From Neurospora crassa OR74A (taxonomy: Eukaryota; Ascomycota; Sordariomycetes; Sordariales; Sordariaceae): a stretch of 64,000 nucleotides of DNA. Below the pieces are notes generated by a model that did no database searches, was not told the DNA's origin, and saw nothing but the letters and a program-made list of their open reading frames with translations. The DNA lies in assembly GCF_000182925.2 (NCBI RefSeq), contig NC_026501.1, forward strand, positions 9,155,917-9,219,916, written 5' to 3'. The translations under genes and the position numbers were made by a program. Shown in pieces: positions 50,196-62,960 of the stretch; positions within the stretch are counted from its first letter, which is position 1, and each line of letters starts with the position of its first letter.

Positions 50196-52726
50196 ATGTC
50201 ACCACCACCACCACCACCACCACCAGATCCCAACGACACCCCACCAACCGAACAAACCACCCTCCTTCTTCCCCAAGATGTCCCCTCCTTCCAAAACCAA
50301 AACCCCTCCTCCTCCTCCTCCTCCTCTCAACTATATCCAACCCTCCTAACAGTCGCCTCCCTCATCCTCCTCTTCACCATGGGCGTACAAATCACCACGG
50401 CGCCCTCGCTCGCCATTCTCCAGGGGATCATCTGCAGAAAGTACTATGAGAAGGGAATGACCGATTCAATTGGGGCAGGACTGGGAGGAGGAGGAGGAGG
50501 AGGAATGGAAGGGCTGCCAACGAATTTTGAAGATGATAGGTGTAAAGTGGGACCGGTGCAGAGTGAAGTGGCGGAGGTGAATGCTTGGAAGGATGTGTTT
50601 GAGATATTACCTGGTGGGTTTTTTTTTTTTATTTCATATGCATTTTTTTTATTTCTTCGGGGGGGGAGAGGGGTTGAGAGGGGAGGTGGAAGAAGAAGAA
50701 GGGGAGAAAAGAAGGGGAAGAGGAAACAGGGGGGGGGGGGGGGGCAGAGATGAAGAGAGGAAAAGAGGAAAAAAAAGGAAAAGAGAAGGAAAAAGGAAAA
50801 GGGAAGGAAAAGAAAAGAAAAGAAAAAGAAGAAAAAAAAAAAAAGAGGGAGAGAGAGAGAGAGAGAAGAGGGTGGGAAGGGTAAAGGGCAGAGAAGATGA
50901 ACGGGTGATAAATTGAGTGGGATATCATGACCATGAAAGGAACACGCTGCATGATCGTTGAACAAAAAACTTACACACAACCCAACAAAACAAAACAAAA
51001 CACAACACTAACAACATGCAAAACTCCAGCCGTCGCCCTCGCCATCCCCTGGGGGATCCTAACCGACCGCATCGGCCGCAAAAAAGTCTTGCTCCTCGCT
51101 TTATTTGGCTGTCTACTAAACGAAGCATGGGTTCGACTCGTCTGTAAGTTTTTTTTTTTTCTTTGTCTCTTCCCTCTTCCCTTTTCCCTTTTCCCTTTTC
51201 CCTTTTCCCTTTTCCCATCTTTTACATACCTACCTTTTTAATAATACACAAAAAACTAACATTCCCCAAGACTACTTCCCCACCTTCTTCCCCATCCGCG
51301 CCGTCTGGTTCGGCGGCCTCTTCCAACTCCTCGGCTCCGGCAGCACCACCTTCACCAGCATCGCCTATGTTTTGGTTGCTGACGTCTGCCCACCCGAGCA
51401 ACGCTCCACCTTCTTCAGCTACCTGCTTGCTTCGTCCATCGTCTCGCGGTTCGTCTTTGTGCCTATTGGCGGCGCGATGATTGCCTATGATGATGCGTGG
51501 TTGGCCATGTGGATCGGGATGCTGGTGCAGGTGGTGGGGTACGTGGTTGCTGTGGTTTTTGTGGAGGAGACGTTGCCTTCTTCGTCTGGGACAGGCGATG
51601 ATGAGATAGGTGGTGGTGAGTTGATGATTGGTGCAGAGGGAGAGGGAGATGAAGAGGAAGAGGGAGATGAAACGGTCATGAAGAACAAGAGGACTGTTAT
51701 GCAGCGGCGGGTGGAAGAGTACTTGGAAAAAGCAAAGGAGGCAGGGACTTGGATTCTCCAAAACCCCAAGGCGGTTTTGCTGTTGCTTTGTTTCTGGTTG
51801 TACTATATGGGCGAGCAGGCGGAACAGTTGTTGATGATTCAGTATGCGAGTAAAAGGCTGGGGTGGTCTTTGGGGAAGGTACGTCACACCCACACCTCTC
51901 ACTTATACTCTTTTGCTTCTTTTTTCTTTTTCTTTTTGTTTTTCCTTTTCTTTTTTCTTTTTCTTTTACCTCCTCTTCTTTTCGTTTCTTCTATTTTTCT
52001 TCTTCTTTTTTCCCTTTTTTTTTTCTTTTTGTTTCTTCTTTGCCTTCGTTTAACCACTAACCCCCCCTAAATAAACAGGCCTCCCTCCTCCCCTCCCTCG
52101 GCGCCCTCACCAACCTCCTCACACTCACCCTCCTCCTCCCCTTTTTGTCTACTACTTTCTTCTCCCACTCCTCACCCTATCCCTGGGCACGAATGGGCTC
52201 GGAAGAAGCCAAAGACGCCCTCCTCTCCCGCCTCTTCGCCACCCTCCTCACCCTCGGCTGTTTATTCATCTCCCTCCCCATTTCTTCTTCTTCTTCTTCT
52301 TCTTCTTCTTCTTCTTCAAATGTCAGCTTTCTCGCCTCAGGCGAAGTTCTTTATTCAGCAGGCGCCGCGCTTTCGGTCCCCTTGCGCAGTCTGATTACCA
52401 ACCTTGTGGATGCGCGCCATCGCGCGACGCTGTATACGGTGATTAGTGTTGTTACGTATGCGGCTACGTCGGCGGGGAGGCCGGTGGCTGCGGGGTTGTT
52501 TGGTGTGGGACTCAAACTCGGAGAGGGAAAAGAGGACCAAAAGGGGAATCAAGATGGGATGCGGTGGATGGGATTGCCGTTTTTGGTGGCCGGGGGGATG
52601 TTTGCTGTTTGTTTGGGGGTGGTGAGTTTGGTGGGGTTTGGAAGGAGGAAGGGGGAGATTATGGAGGAGGAGGAGGGGGGAGAGCAGGAAGGGGTGGAAG
52701 GGGAAGGGGAGAGGTATAGAGATTGA
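50196..52726 (+). CDS. Major facilitator superfamily transporter
   Basis: Four exons fit: 50196-50613, 51030-51143, 51271-51878 and 52079-52726, giving 595 residues. The N-terminus is Pro-rich then Ser-rich. The first membrane segment is LLTVASLILLFTMGVQIT. Exon 2 carries the MFS signature between segments 2 and 3, GILTDRIGRKKVLLLALFG. Exon 3 holds further segments (FFPIRAVWFGGLFQLLGSG and SSIVSRFVFVPIGGAMIAY) and the long acidic central loop (GEGDEEEEGDE). Exon 4 carries the last segments, including LPFLVAGGMFAVCLGVVSLVGF. Fungal relatives export or import small solutes at the plasma or vacuolar membrane; the substrate cannot be told. Intron 1 is unusually long (416 nt) and almost all purine. 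An ATG at 50106 is in frame, but 50196 has the better context. Confidence 0.85.
50659..50900 (+). repeat. Polypurine tract in MFS intron 1, with a run of 16 G
   Basis: About 240 bases are well over 90 percent A and G. The tract includes GGGGGGGG near 50659, G16 at 50729-50744, GGAAAAGAGAAGG-type repeats and a GA dinucleotide run near 50846-50862. Confidence 0.9.
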
Positions 52727-53619
52727 TGCCCGGTGGTAAATCTGGATGGTAGATAAGGTGGAAACCAATAAAGAGTGTTGGGATGTTATGTAGACTGTGG
52801 TTGTAGACTGTTCCCGTCCGGTTGAGAAGACTTAGACTTTTATATGACCATAAACACTGCAGTGAGGACTGGACGGTTCCCAACTTTTAGTAGTATAAAT
52901 GGCTGCCCGATCTGAGCAAGAAACGTTTCGTAACCTAATGTCAATGGTACAGTACGCGTACGGTATTCATTCTTTTCATGGTCCAAATGGTACAGTCCTT
53001 TTCTATAGGTCATGCGGTGGATGGAGTGTTCTTTCCCAGAGCAGTTTCCACTGAACTGAACTGAATGACTAAACAGAAAGACTTCATCGCCCCTTCCTTT
53101 ACCTACCTAGTAATAGGCACATATCTGAAAAGTCCCGATAAACCTGCCTGCCCAAGATACTAAAATGACTCAATGAACACGGTGGTGTATGAGTACCTCC
53201 CGTTCCTTTACTGTGAATTGGGATCAAGCGTAGGTCTGGGTATAGGTAGTAGCTAACTACCTGTGAATAGAAGATGGAATGTCGTAGGTGAACTTAAAAG
53301 GTAAAAGCCGATTATGCGAATCTTTTGATTCTTCTCCATTCATGGTCATTACAGTTACAAGTGGTGTATACTAACAAGCCCCGGCCATGGTATCATCAAA
53401 ACTGAAGTGAACTGAACTGAATCAAAATTCCATTGCAAATTCGTTCCCAGCCCACAAACTCTAAACGCCTCGCTTCATATTCCATCCCATAATCCCATAA
53501 TTCCGACATACCCTTCCCAGATACTCCAACACAAACTCCCAGACATAATTAGGGTATTCCTAACCATTCAACCCAAGCCAAAGCAAACCACTCCAACCCA
53601 AATAACCCCAGTGAAACGG
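52727..53619. other. Convergent 3' region between the MFS transporter and the amino-acid permease
   Basis: About 890 bp between two stop codons. It contains CTGAACTGAACTGAATG-type short repeats near 53050 and 53405 and a TACCTACCTAG motif near 53100. No gene was recognised. Confidence 0.6.
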
Positions 53620-55721
53620 TCAACAAAAAAACCGATAAACCCTCTTCCACCCCGGCCACCCTTCTACCTCCTCCTTCTCCCTCATCACCAACACAGGCAA
53701 ATTCACATCCCTCCTCCGTCCCGTGTCCAAATCCATCTCATCACTCCTCACAATCTTGGTCCTAAACCACAACTTATACACCAAGTAAAACGCCACCACA
53801 ATCGGCACACACAGATACTGCAAAAAGAAACTCTGCGCCACTTTACTCGGCGACGCGGTAGCCGCCGACTGGTTATCTGTAAACGTGACAATCGGGAACG
53901 CCGCAATCCAGAATTGGGCAATCAGCACAAAGACATTGAGAAAAAGGCCGACGTACGACCCCGTGATGCCTGCCTGTGCTGTAAAGGATAATTGGGTGAG
54001 GGACCGGCCGCGACGGGCCCAGGCGCGGCGAAAGCGGATGTGGCAGAGGCAGATGGAGCCCCAGGTGAAGATGGACGAAAGGCCCGAGACGGCGAGCAGC
54101 CAGTTTAGCACGTCGGATTGAAATTTCAGGTCGGCTAGGTAGCCGATCAGGCCGACGAGGGCAGCAAAAAGGATGGCGAAGAGGGGTCGACCCTTGCGGT
54201 CGACGTAGGCGAGGATTTGGGGCGCTTGACGCTGGTCGGCCAGGGCTGCTAAGGTGCGGGAACTACCGAAGACGGCGGAGTTGCCTACGCTGAGTACGGC
54301 GATGAGGATGACGGCGTTCATAATTCCCGGCAGCACTTGGATGGAGGCCGACTCGATGGCTATAACGAAGGGCGAGTACGAGGCGTCGGAGACGGAGTAG
54401 TGCTGGATGTTTCCCAGGAGGCGCTCGTGGTTGTAAGGGACGATGAGGCCGACGAGGGTGAGAGAGACAATGTAGAAGAGGGTGATGCGCCAAAAGACTT
54501 GTTTGATGGCTGTCGGCAGGGATTTACGCGGGTTGGCGGTCTCAGCGGCGGCGAGCCCGACCAGCTCGGTACCTGTAAAGGCGAAGGCGGCAGAGACAAA
54601 GACGGAGCAGAGACCTTTGAAACCGTGGTGAAAAGCGCCGGGGTTGGTCCAGTACCGCCCGCCAATGTAGCCGGTGTTGCCTTGGGGGTCGTCGAAGCCG
54701 CCGATGTTGATGACTGCGGCGAGGATGCTGGTATCGTTAGGGAGAGTTTTGGAGAGGATAAAGGAAGGGGATGTACGTACATGAAACCGGTGACGGCGGC
54801 GATTTTGACAATGGAAAAGACGAATTCGGCTTCACCGTAGCCTTTGACGCCGAAGAGGTTGATGATGATGACGGTTGCTAGGAAGATGGTGATGAAGATG
54901 GCTTTGTTGAGTTGGTCGTTCCAGTAGCCGATGGTGATGGAAGCTGCTATGAGTTCGAGTGGCAGGACTGTCAACCACTGGAGGGCATAACTGGGGGTGA
55001 GGTTAGTCGGGTTCGATATATCATCAAAGTTCAGGGGTCAGTGTCTTACTTCCACCCCATGGCAAACCCCCATGCTGGATCAAGGAATCTTGTAGAGTAT
55101 GACGAGAAGGAACCGGCAACGGGGAAAGCAACGGCCAGTTCTCCAAGAGCTTGAATAGTACACCAAAGCATGACACCCACAAAGCCATATGCAATGATGA
55201 GCGAGGCCGGACCTCCTAGGTAGAGACACTTGCCCGAGGCCACGAACAAACCGGAACCTGATGTTGGTCAGTCATGTCTTCAGGTAAGGTGTTGTACAAG
55301 ACATACCAACTGAACCCCCAATGGCAATCATCTGCAAGTGTCTCCCCTTGAGCTCTCGGGCCAGACCCGTGTTTGCCGTCCTGACGTTGGCGGCGTGCAG
55401 GTCAAAGTAGTGGCTTCCATGATTCTGTTCGGTCGGAGGTTCATCCGAGGAGTCGGCTGCTTGGTATTGATCAGGATGACTCTGGGCATAGATGCCATGG
55501 GTTGATATCCGGCGGACGGGGTCCCGTTTGAACGAGTCGAGGAATGTTCGCAACCTCGGTTCTTGGCGATGGCGAGCGCGTGCCCATGTCGGGACGCGGC
55601 CGACTGCGAAGGGTTCCCGGAAACTCCATGAACTTCCCTGGCCGAAGGAATCTCCACCTCTGCTGCCGTAAGCGGCCATTTCTATGTCGCTAGGCATGCT
55701 GTCTCGCTTTTTGGGTTTCAT
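53620..55721 (-). CDS. Amino-acid permease (fungal YAT family)
   Basis: Four exons on the minus strand, 55721-55307, 55257-55050, 54990-54781 and 54727-53620, give 646 residues. A hydrophilic cytosolic N-terminus of about 125 residues precedes the first segment. That segment is built by the first splice to read AIGGSVGSGLFVASG, the unwound substrate-binding helix motif of the amino acid-polyamine-organocation superfamily. About twelve hydrophobic segments follow, including ALGELAVAFPVAGSFSSY, GWNYALQWLTVLPLEL (across intron 2), GFIILAAVINIGG (across intron 3), AFAFTGTELVGLAAAE and LILIAVLSVGNSA-like sequence. Such permeases import amino acids with protons at the plasma membrane. Specificity cannot be deduced. 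Length and segment order are typical. Confidence 0.92.
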
Positions 55722-57161
55722 GCTTCCGTCGTTGTCGTTGTGGTTATTGTCGGTTGAGAGGCGACTGGTCGGTTTGTAAAGGTCTCATCCTCTCACCAGA
55801 TACGCGCCCAATATCATCGCGTCCCTATCACAGCCGTTCGTCCTATCGTCGCCGGGTGAGATGGAGGATTCGGTGAGTGGAGTGTGGTCGCGTGACAGTC
55901 CTTGTTGATGTGTTTAGTAATTCAACTTGGATGATATCTGAGTGAGAAAGGAGGAAAATGTAAAGATAGATAAAAAAAAATAAAAAAAGAGAAAAAAAAG
56001 AGGCAGGGGCAGTCATCGAATGTCAGCTAAGCTTACACTACCTGATACTACTACACTACTGCAGCACATAGCCGTGGCCAGTGCCACAACAGGAAGAGAA
56101 GTGCTTATCATTCCCCCCCCCCCCCCCCGGGCGGCCTCAGGGCTGTTGGGTGACGGTCCGTGGGGTCGATTCTGGGATGTAACATGGGCGGACATATGAA
56201 TGGGAATGCGAGTGATCGGTGAGCGAGTCCGTCTCTCATTGGTGACAAAGACTGGAAGGTCCAAGGAAGGGGGGTCGAAGATGATACCATCTTGAAAAAT
56301 AAGAGCAACCAACTGAACACAACATTTTCCCATCCTTCCGGGGGATTGCCCTGCCTGGGACGGGAATTCTGGGGGAAACCACATCCACTGTAACAATGGA
56401 GGCCCGGGATCCCGCCAACCATGCCCCGGACAGGTCCACCTACTTCAGGGCAGCGCTCTTAGCGTTCGACTACCCGCCGTGGGGTTGTGGGGTTATCGTG
56501 TGGGCTCCACCTCCAGTGGGGTCATCTTTTTTCAGCTCTTCCTCAGTTAGGTTGAGGTTATCATGGCAATATTGGATACTTTGTGGACCATCCCAATTTC
56601 CAGTCTGTGATAATGCGCGCCCCCTTTTTTGTTTTTGGTTTTTTCTCTATTCGATATCCGTCCCTTAGGGTTTCCACTTTGATTATTCCCGCTCTTCCCG
56701 GCTACCTTATCGATTCCTTACCGTCATTACTAAAGGGTACCTATGTATCAAGATATGTACAGCAACACCCACACTTGTCGCTTCAAAAAGTGTCAACCAG
56801 GGTCACACATGCCAAGCCCACCAGGCCCATGAAGGTTTACCCAAGAGCCAGACAGACGATTAATACAGCAGAAGAAGCTGTCAAATAACAGCACGAGACA
56901 TATTTCCTTTTTCTCACCAGGAACCAAACAAACCACGAGGCAACCACGTTGTGGACCATGCCCCGAAGGGAAGTACACATGCTCATCAGGCTATCTTCAT
57001 TTACCACATCGATGATCTTTTGACATGTATCTCAAAAACTTCGTCTATCCAATGCTCAAGATCCAAATCCCATCCTTGACCTAGAAATACTAGGTACTTA
57101 CCCAAAAGGTCACCAATTCTAGGTAGGTAGGAACCAAACCCAAGTCCACGAATGTATTCCG
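55722..57161. other. Intergenic region upstream of the permease
   Basis: About 1.44 kb containing the permease promoter and the 3' end of the next minus-strand gene. It has an A-rich stretch at 55970-56000, a run of 16 C at 56113-56128 and GGTAGGTAGG motifs near 57121. Short frames here lack recognisable features. Confidence 0.6.
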
Positions 57162-58452
57162 TCAAACCCCACAAAACTCCCTAACCCTACCCAACCTCTC
57201 CACCCCCTCCCCATACCCCAGAAACTCACAAAGCATGCCTCCCTCGTCAAACACCCTCTTTATCATTTCTTCTATCCGTTGCTGTTCCCAAACCGCTCTC
57301 CCGTTTTTGCTCTCCAACCCTTCTTCAGCCTTATCCCCCTCCTCACTCACCCCCTCCCCAAAACCCTCCCATTCCCACTCCCTGTCCCACTCCCTTTTCC
57401 TCTGCCGCAAAGCAGCAGAAGAAGAAGAAGAACAACCATCGAAACCGGGGACCGACGAACCGACTGATATGGTCGTAGTTGAATCGAATGGATCTGGGTC
57501 TGACTTTGAGTCTGGGACGGTAAAGGCAGTAAAAGAAGTGGAAGTAGAAATGGAAGCGAGAGTAGGTGGAACAACGGCAAAAGCGACGGTTTCCGCCCAC
57601 GATAAAAGCCAGTACATGTTGCGCGCGGTATGCAACTCGATGCTGTCGGTGTCGTGCAGTCGGAGAGACTGCGAGCGCGACCAGAGGAGGGTGCAGATTT
57701 GGGAGATGTTGGGGAGGAGGGAATTTCTTATTTGGATGTCTGGGGGAGGTGGGGACTGGTGATGGGGTGAGTTAAAAGAGGAGGGAGGAGAGGTTGTGGT
57801 GGTTCGGTTCTTGGTTCGGTTTTGTCGTTTGCTTTTACCTTTACCTTTGCGTCGCTGCCGTGAAGGTGCTGGTGCCTCTGGTGAAGTTGAAGGTGAGGAG
57901 GATGAGAAAGAGGAGGAAAAGGAAGAGGCCTGACGGGTTTCCAGCTTACGCTTCCTTCTTGCCTTGCGGGCCGACCGTGTCGAGACAGTTTGGCGGGGAG
58001 CAGGACTAGTGTCAGGACTACCACCCCCGCGAGCCCCCCTATTCGCGCAATGAGCCCTGATATACCTCTTGCTAGCCTCAAGACAAGTGTCTTGCGCCAT
58101 TTGTATCGCTTGGCGGTATCCTTCTTCTTCTGTTCTTCTTCTCTCCTGCGAGGCCGACAGTGACGGAGGAGCGGATTCATAATCATGATCATATCTCGCT
58201 GAGGTCTCAAAAGAGACGGGTGCGGCCGACGATGACGACGATGAGAAAGAAAAAGGGCGACACCATTCTTCTTCCTGATCGGTATAAGAAAGGGGATTAG
58301 ACGTACTTGATGCAGCAGCGGCATCCCTATCCCTCTCCTGTTGACCAAAGCTATAACTGTAACTGTTTTCGTAATGACTGCTTGCTTCCCCTTCTTCACT
58401 GCTGCCCGAGATGGTTGTCCAGCCTTGTTCTCTCCCTTCGGAAGATTCTCGA

Positions 58453-58484
<32 letters not shown>

Positions 58485-60176
58485 TTGCTGAGCAGCAGAG
58501 TTAGCACCCTGAGCTGGAGTCTGTCTCTGACTACCGCCAGGTAAACCCCAACACGCCCCCTCCTCTCTTCGTTTCTTTCTTGGTTCACGACTCCGTTCTC
58601 GATTATCCTCCCGCCCGTGACCTTGACCCAGCGCCATCTCCCGATTCCTCTTCTTCAGCTGCTTACTCACCGCCCTCAATGAAGGCTGGGTCGTTTCTCT
58701 GGTTCCAGTTCCAGTCATGATCCGGTTCGGAGTAGTAGTAGTAGTGAACAGCACACGATGAGGTGTCGGGACCCGAGTCAAAGGGCTGATACTTCGCAAA
58801 GAAAGGGAATTGTCGTCATGACCGGAGGATTCATAGCCACTGTTGTTGCGTGGAAGGGAATCGAAGGAATCAAACATGGGAATCTGAGCCAAAACGGCGG
58901 ATGGTGGAGGTGAGAGGCTTGGTTCTTGCTTTATTTCTGTGTCTGTTTTTGTTTCTGCTGGACATGGACCTGGACGAAGGATGTATCCTGAATGGGAGGA
59001 GGAGGTCTTGAATCTCTTTGGGGAGCGAGAATGGGGAGAGATGGGGGCGTCGGAAACTTTTTCGTCTTCGGTTTCGTCGTTTCGGTCTCTGTTGCTGCTT
59101 CGATTCTGAATTCCAGGAGGAGTCCGTCGAAGATGAACATCACCATGTTGTTCTTCCATGGTTTCCCAGGCACGTACCCTCCTTGCCTTAGCCTTAGCCC
59201 TCGAAGCAGAAGACGGTCCATCCCACCTGATGGGTTTGAACAGGCCCATCTTTGGCGTTATTGTTGGTTCCATTCCCATTCCCATCGCCGTACCCATCAT
59301 CCCTGCCACCATTTCCACACCGGCATTGGCACCAACGCTAGACACCACCGACGGCACCATCATAACCCTCTCCATTACCACCCCTTCCCCCCTTTCCTCC
59401 CAAGTCTTACTACCACTGACCCCACTCTCCTCCGTCCCTAGGGGCACGTATCCCACCACACCTCCCACCACACCTCCCACCGCATCTTCTTCCACCTGCT
59501 TCATCTGTTCTCCCTGTTCTCCCTGTGGCACCCGCGGCACCCACCTCTTCACCCTCTGCTCTAACGGTATCGACACCCAAGGAACCGACTCCTCCTCCTC
59601 CTCCTCCCGCTTAATCACCACCACTGTCTCCTCACCGGAACTGAACCCGCTCATCCTCCTCCTACCACTTCTTCCTCCTTCCCTACTGAGGGGCAGTGAC
59701 AGTGGAGAAGGTACCGATTTACTTGGTCCCGGCCCCATGGTCATCATCGTTGATTGCCGCTGGCGTCGATGCTCCTCGAAACCTGGTGCTGGTCGTGGTA
59801 GACTTGGTTCCAGTACCCCAGGTAAGTAATTCGAAAATGATTGCTCAACAGACCTAGACCCCACTGTCCGAGGTGGATAGGCGAGTACTGGCTCGTTGGA
59901 GAATAAAGATCGAGAAGAGCGGGAAGGATGCCGATGATGATGATGATGAAGGATGCTAGCGGCGGTGGTGGTGTTGACAGAGGAGTTGGCGTTGTAAATA
60001 AAGTCGCTTGGTGATGCGGGAGCGTAGTGGTGGTAGTCTTTTTGTTCCTCTGGTTCTGGATGACCAGGAGGAGGAGGAGGAGGAGGAGGAACATGAACAG
60101 GAGATACGGGGTTAAAGTACAGAGGGTGTTGGGGGTGGTTGAATGGGTAGTAGTCGTAGGAACTGTTGTGGTCCAT
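57162..60176 (-). CDS. Low-complexity protein of unknown function
   Basis: A single open frame of 1004 codons starting MDHNSSYDYYPFNHPQHPLY. I do not recognise a domain. The N-terminus is rich in Pro, His and Tyr, and a His run lies near residue 75. The middle holds Glu-rich and Arg-rich segments, a Gln run of about 12 near residue 575 and Ser runs. Basic clusters (REPRKKRRE near 540 and RKGKGKSKRQNR near 785) suggest a nuclear location. The last 180 residues look ordered, with Leu/Trp helices (SQICTLLWSRSQSLRLHD, then NMYWLLSWAETVAFAVVPP, then IEEMIKRVFDEGGMLCEFLGYGEGVERLGRVREF), and may be the conserved part. An uninterrupted frame of this length with one codon bias supports a real gene. 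Unspliced introns cannot be excluded. Confidence 0.7.
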
Positions 60177-60911
60177 GGTTCAGTTTGTTGTTGTTTGGTT
60201 CTTCTGATCCCGCTGTTTCTTCTTCTAACCAGACAACGAAGTAGGCAGGCAGGGAAGATGGAGGCAAAGCGAGGTAAGTTGAGTTTGTTTGGATAGCTGA
60301 AAGGGACGGAGTGACGGACGGCTGATTACTTATGGTAAACTGCTTTTGAAGCTGAAGGTCTGGATGAGGAGCGAAAGGATATGGAATAAATAATCGACAG
60401 GGACAAAACAATGGTAGGTATGGACATGAATTGTGACATGCACTTCTCCTGCTGCCGGTTATTAGTTCTCTTATGATCCTTTTATGGAAGTTATCACGGC
60501 AAATCGGAATGTGTCCGGCAAGCCACAAGCGGAAGTCAATGAATTGCTTTGTATGTATTGAACCTGTATTTGTTCTTGACTGTGTGTCTGATTCACACAT
60601 ACATATCTTGCAAAATTGGCCGGGCGGTCATGACAAACGGATAGCTCACTGTGGAGAAGTGACATGATAAGTCTCTGTACAATGGGTGAATGGACAATCA
60701 ATCACTTTGGCGGATACCGGGAAGCACGGATAGGGCAGAAATCAAAGACCGGGAAAGTTACCCGCTAAACTGACATTGATGGATCTTGACTTTGAATCTG
60801 ATTCATTATCAGCCATTCACTCTTGTTCCATTAACATTAGATGTTACGCTTGCTTGCTTGGCTTTTCTGCTTCCCAATGTGTGCAGCAACCCTCTTTCAT
60901 CGAGGGGAAAT
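60177..60911. other. Region between the unknown gene and ARPC1
   Basis: About 735 bp between the start of the unknown gene and the ARPC1 stop, with no recognisable gene. It should contain the promoter of the former and the 3' leader of the latter. Confidence 0.55.
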
Positions 60912-62168
60912 CTAGGTGTGCCAGATGACGACTCTGCCGTCAACACCGCTCGCTGTTGTGTCAAGTTAGCATCAATAATTCTTGAAACCACAGGTCATGT
61001 AAAAATGGGGAACACTCACAACTAAACTTGGTCACCCGTCCACCACTCTCCTCAAAGGGCCTCAACATAGTAACCGTATTCTGATGCACCGTCTTCAACA
61101 TGGTATCATCCTTGCTGACCTTACCCTTCAGGTCCATCTGCTTGAACATGTTCAGCGCAGACTCCTCTCTGTCCTCGTCACCAAGACCCGGTCTTCCTCC
61201 GGCCTTGGCCTTCTCCAGCGTGCCGGCCAGCTGCCACCCCTGCTCGCCGCCTTGGAAGCGGAAAGCCTCGCAATCGTAACCCGCAGCAATGATCTCAGTC
61301 TCTCCGTTCCAGAAGAGGCTCATAAAGGGCAAAAGCTGCGTGTTGATGCTGATCACCGCCTTGGGCGGCTGCTCGGGCGCAGAGGGGTAGACGACGGTGA
61401 TGGAGGAGTCATGCGCCGCAAACGCCAGAGCGTCGCCGCTCGGGCTGAAGGCAACAGAATGCACCCATCCGGCAGAGTTGTTCAGGAACTCGCCGCAGAC
61501 CGTGTTGAAAGGCAATCTCTCGCCCCAGGGGCTCGGCTCGGGGCGCTGGTCGGTGCCCTTGATGAAGGCGGAAAAGACGCGGGCGTGGGCGTCGGTGGAG
61601 CCGGCAGCAAGAAGAACGCTGTTGGGGTGCCAGGCGACAGAGGTGATGGTGGATCGGATCGGCTTCTTCAGGTGCTTGGATACCCACCAGTCGTTTTCCT
61701 CCTCAAAGTAGCAGATGGCGATGACGCGGTCGCCGGAGCCGACGGCGAACTTGGCTTCCGAGGGAGACCAGCGGACGAAGGTGGCGGCGCGGGAAATACG
61801 GAGGAGCACGAGGGTGGGCTTGTAGCCGGTGGGGGAGGGTTCCCAGACGAGGGCGTTGCGGTCTGTGAGTTGGGGTTGGTTGTTAGTCTAGCTGACTGTG
61901 ATGGTGGCATTATGGGGTGCCTGGGTTGCGAAAGGGGGGGCCTACCCTGAGAGCAGGTCACAATACGCCCGGTGTTGGGAGCAATGTCGACGCTGGTGAC
62001 AAGCTTGTCATGGCCCTTGAGCTCATCCTTGAGCTTGAAGGCATTGCCGACTCTGCCGTAGAGCTCGACCTGGGTGTCGCGGGCAATGGCCAAGGTCTGG
62101 CGATCGGCCGAGAAGGAGTGGTCGGCGATGGGGTGGTGGAAGAGATGGTGGACCTCGGGAGCAGCCAT
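60912..62168 (-). CDS. Arp2/3 complex subunit 1 (ARPC1, p40/p41 WD-repeat subunit)
   Basis: Three exons on the minus strand, 62168-61946, 61862-61020 and 60952-60912, give 368 residues. It is a WD-repeat propeller starting PEVHHLFHHPIADHSFSADRQTLAIA, with blades such as GHDKLVTSVDIAPNTGRIVTCS, DRNALVWEPSPTGYKPTLVLLRI, TSVAWHPNSVLLAAGSTDA and WVHSVAFSPSGDALAFAAHD. The tiny last exon (41 nt) completes the final blade as SSSGVDGRVVIWHT before the stop. ARPC1 is a core subunit of the Arp2/3 complex that nucleates branched actin filaments at endocytic patches. The insertion near the end (MFKQMDLKGK) corresponds to the ARPC1-specific loop. Length is normal. It is divergent from the RRM gene. Confidence 0.93.
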
Positions 62169-62960
62169 TGTGGGTTGTTAGGTTGGTGTTGTGTAGAAAT
62201 AAGGTATGCGATAGGAGTATAGCTCTCTACTACCGCGCTCGGAATCGGGGACGGTGATGACGGAGAGTGTGATCGAATGTCTTGGTTCGGTGGTGTCGGA
62301 GCCGGATGTTGTAATTGGAAAGGGGAAGCTGTGCCCGGGAACGGGAAGCGGGAGAGCTCCGTAACTACAGCGGGCTGGACGCCTGAAATGAGGTCAGACC
62401 GCCAGGCTCCAGGGGCACCGTTGCGGCAGCGTATGGTGGTGGGGTTGGCTGCGGGTGGGTGACGCCGCCAAGAGTGCCCTGCTGCCGGCCGGGGCTGACC
62501 CACCTGGAACTGGAACCTACTATGGTGAGATGGGTAAGTTAAACCCGTGGATCAGGTCGTCGACCACACAGTGCTCACGAAGCTCTGGCTGTGGTGGTCC
62601 GTGCAAGATACCTGACAAGGGGGTTTTACTTTTGCTCGCAACCGCAGTACCTCCAACAAGCTGCACCCACGCCCGTGGGGTTTGTGTACCGATTTCGATG
62701 GTTCGTAGGCTGGCTGGCCACTGTCTCCAATTTTTGGACCAGCATCTGAATTGTCGACATCGCATGCGCCGCCGCGACTTGAATTCATGATTGAACACTG
62801 AACATCATACACCCGAGCGACGACGACGACGACGACGAGACAATTGACGATATTAACCCCTACCACGAGGCGCCTACGATATACTGAAAATCTACGCGAC
62901 AATTAACAACCTGCATTGGACAAACAACAACAGCATCAACTCCCGGATTCCTACGCGGCA
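62169..62960. other. Divergent promoter region between ARPC1 and the RRM gene
   Basis: About 790 bp between two divergent ATGs, with a short CGA repeat at 62819-62838. An in-frame TTG at 62916 precedes the RRM gene start, but no in-frame ATG does. No other gene was recognised. Confidence 0.55.

Noticed and set aside
62916-62960. N-terminal extension of the RRM protein
   Set aside because: It would need a TTG start. The first ATG in frame is at 62961 and gives the normal family N-terminus.
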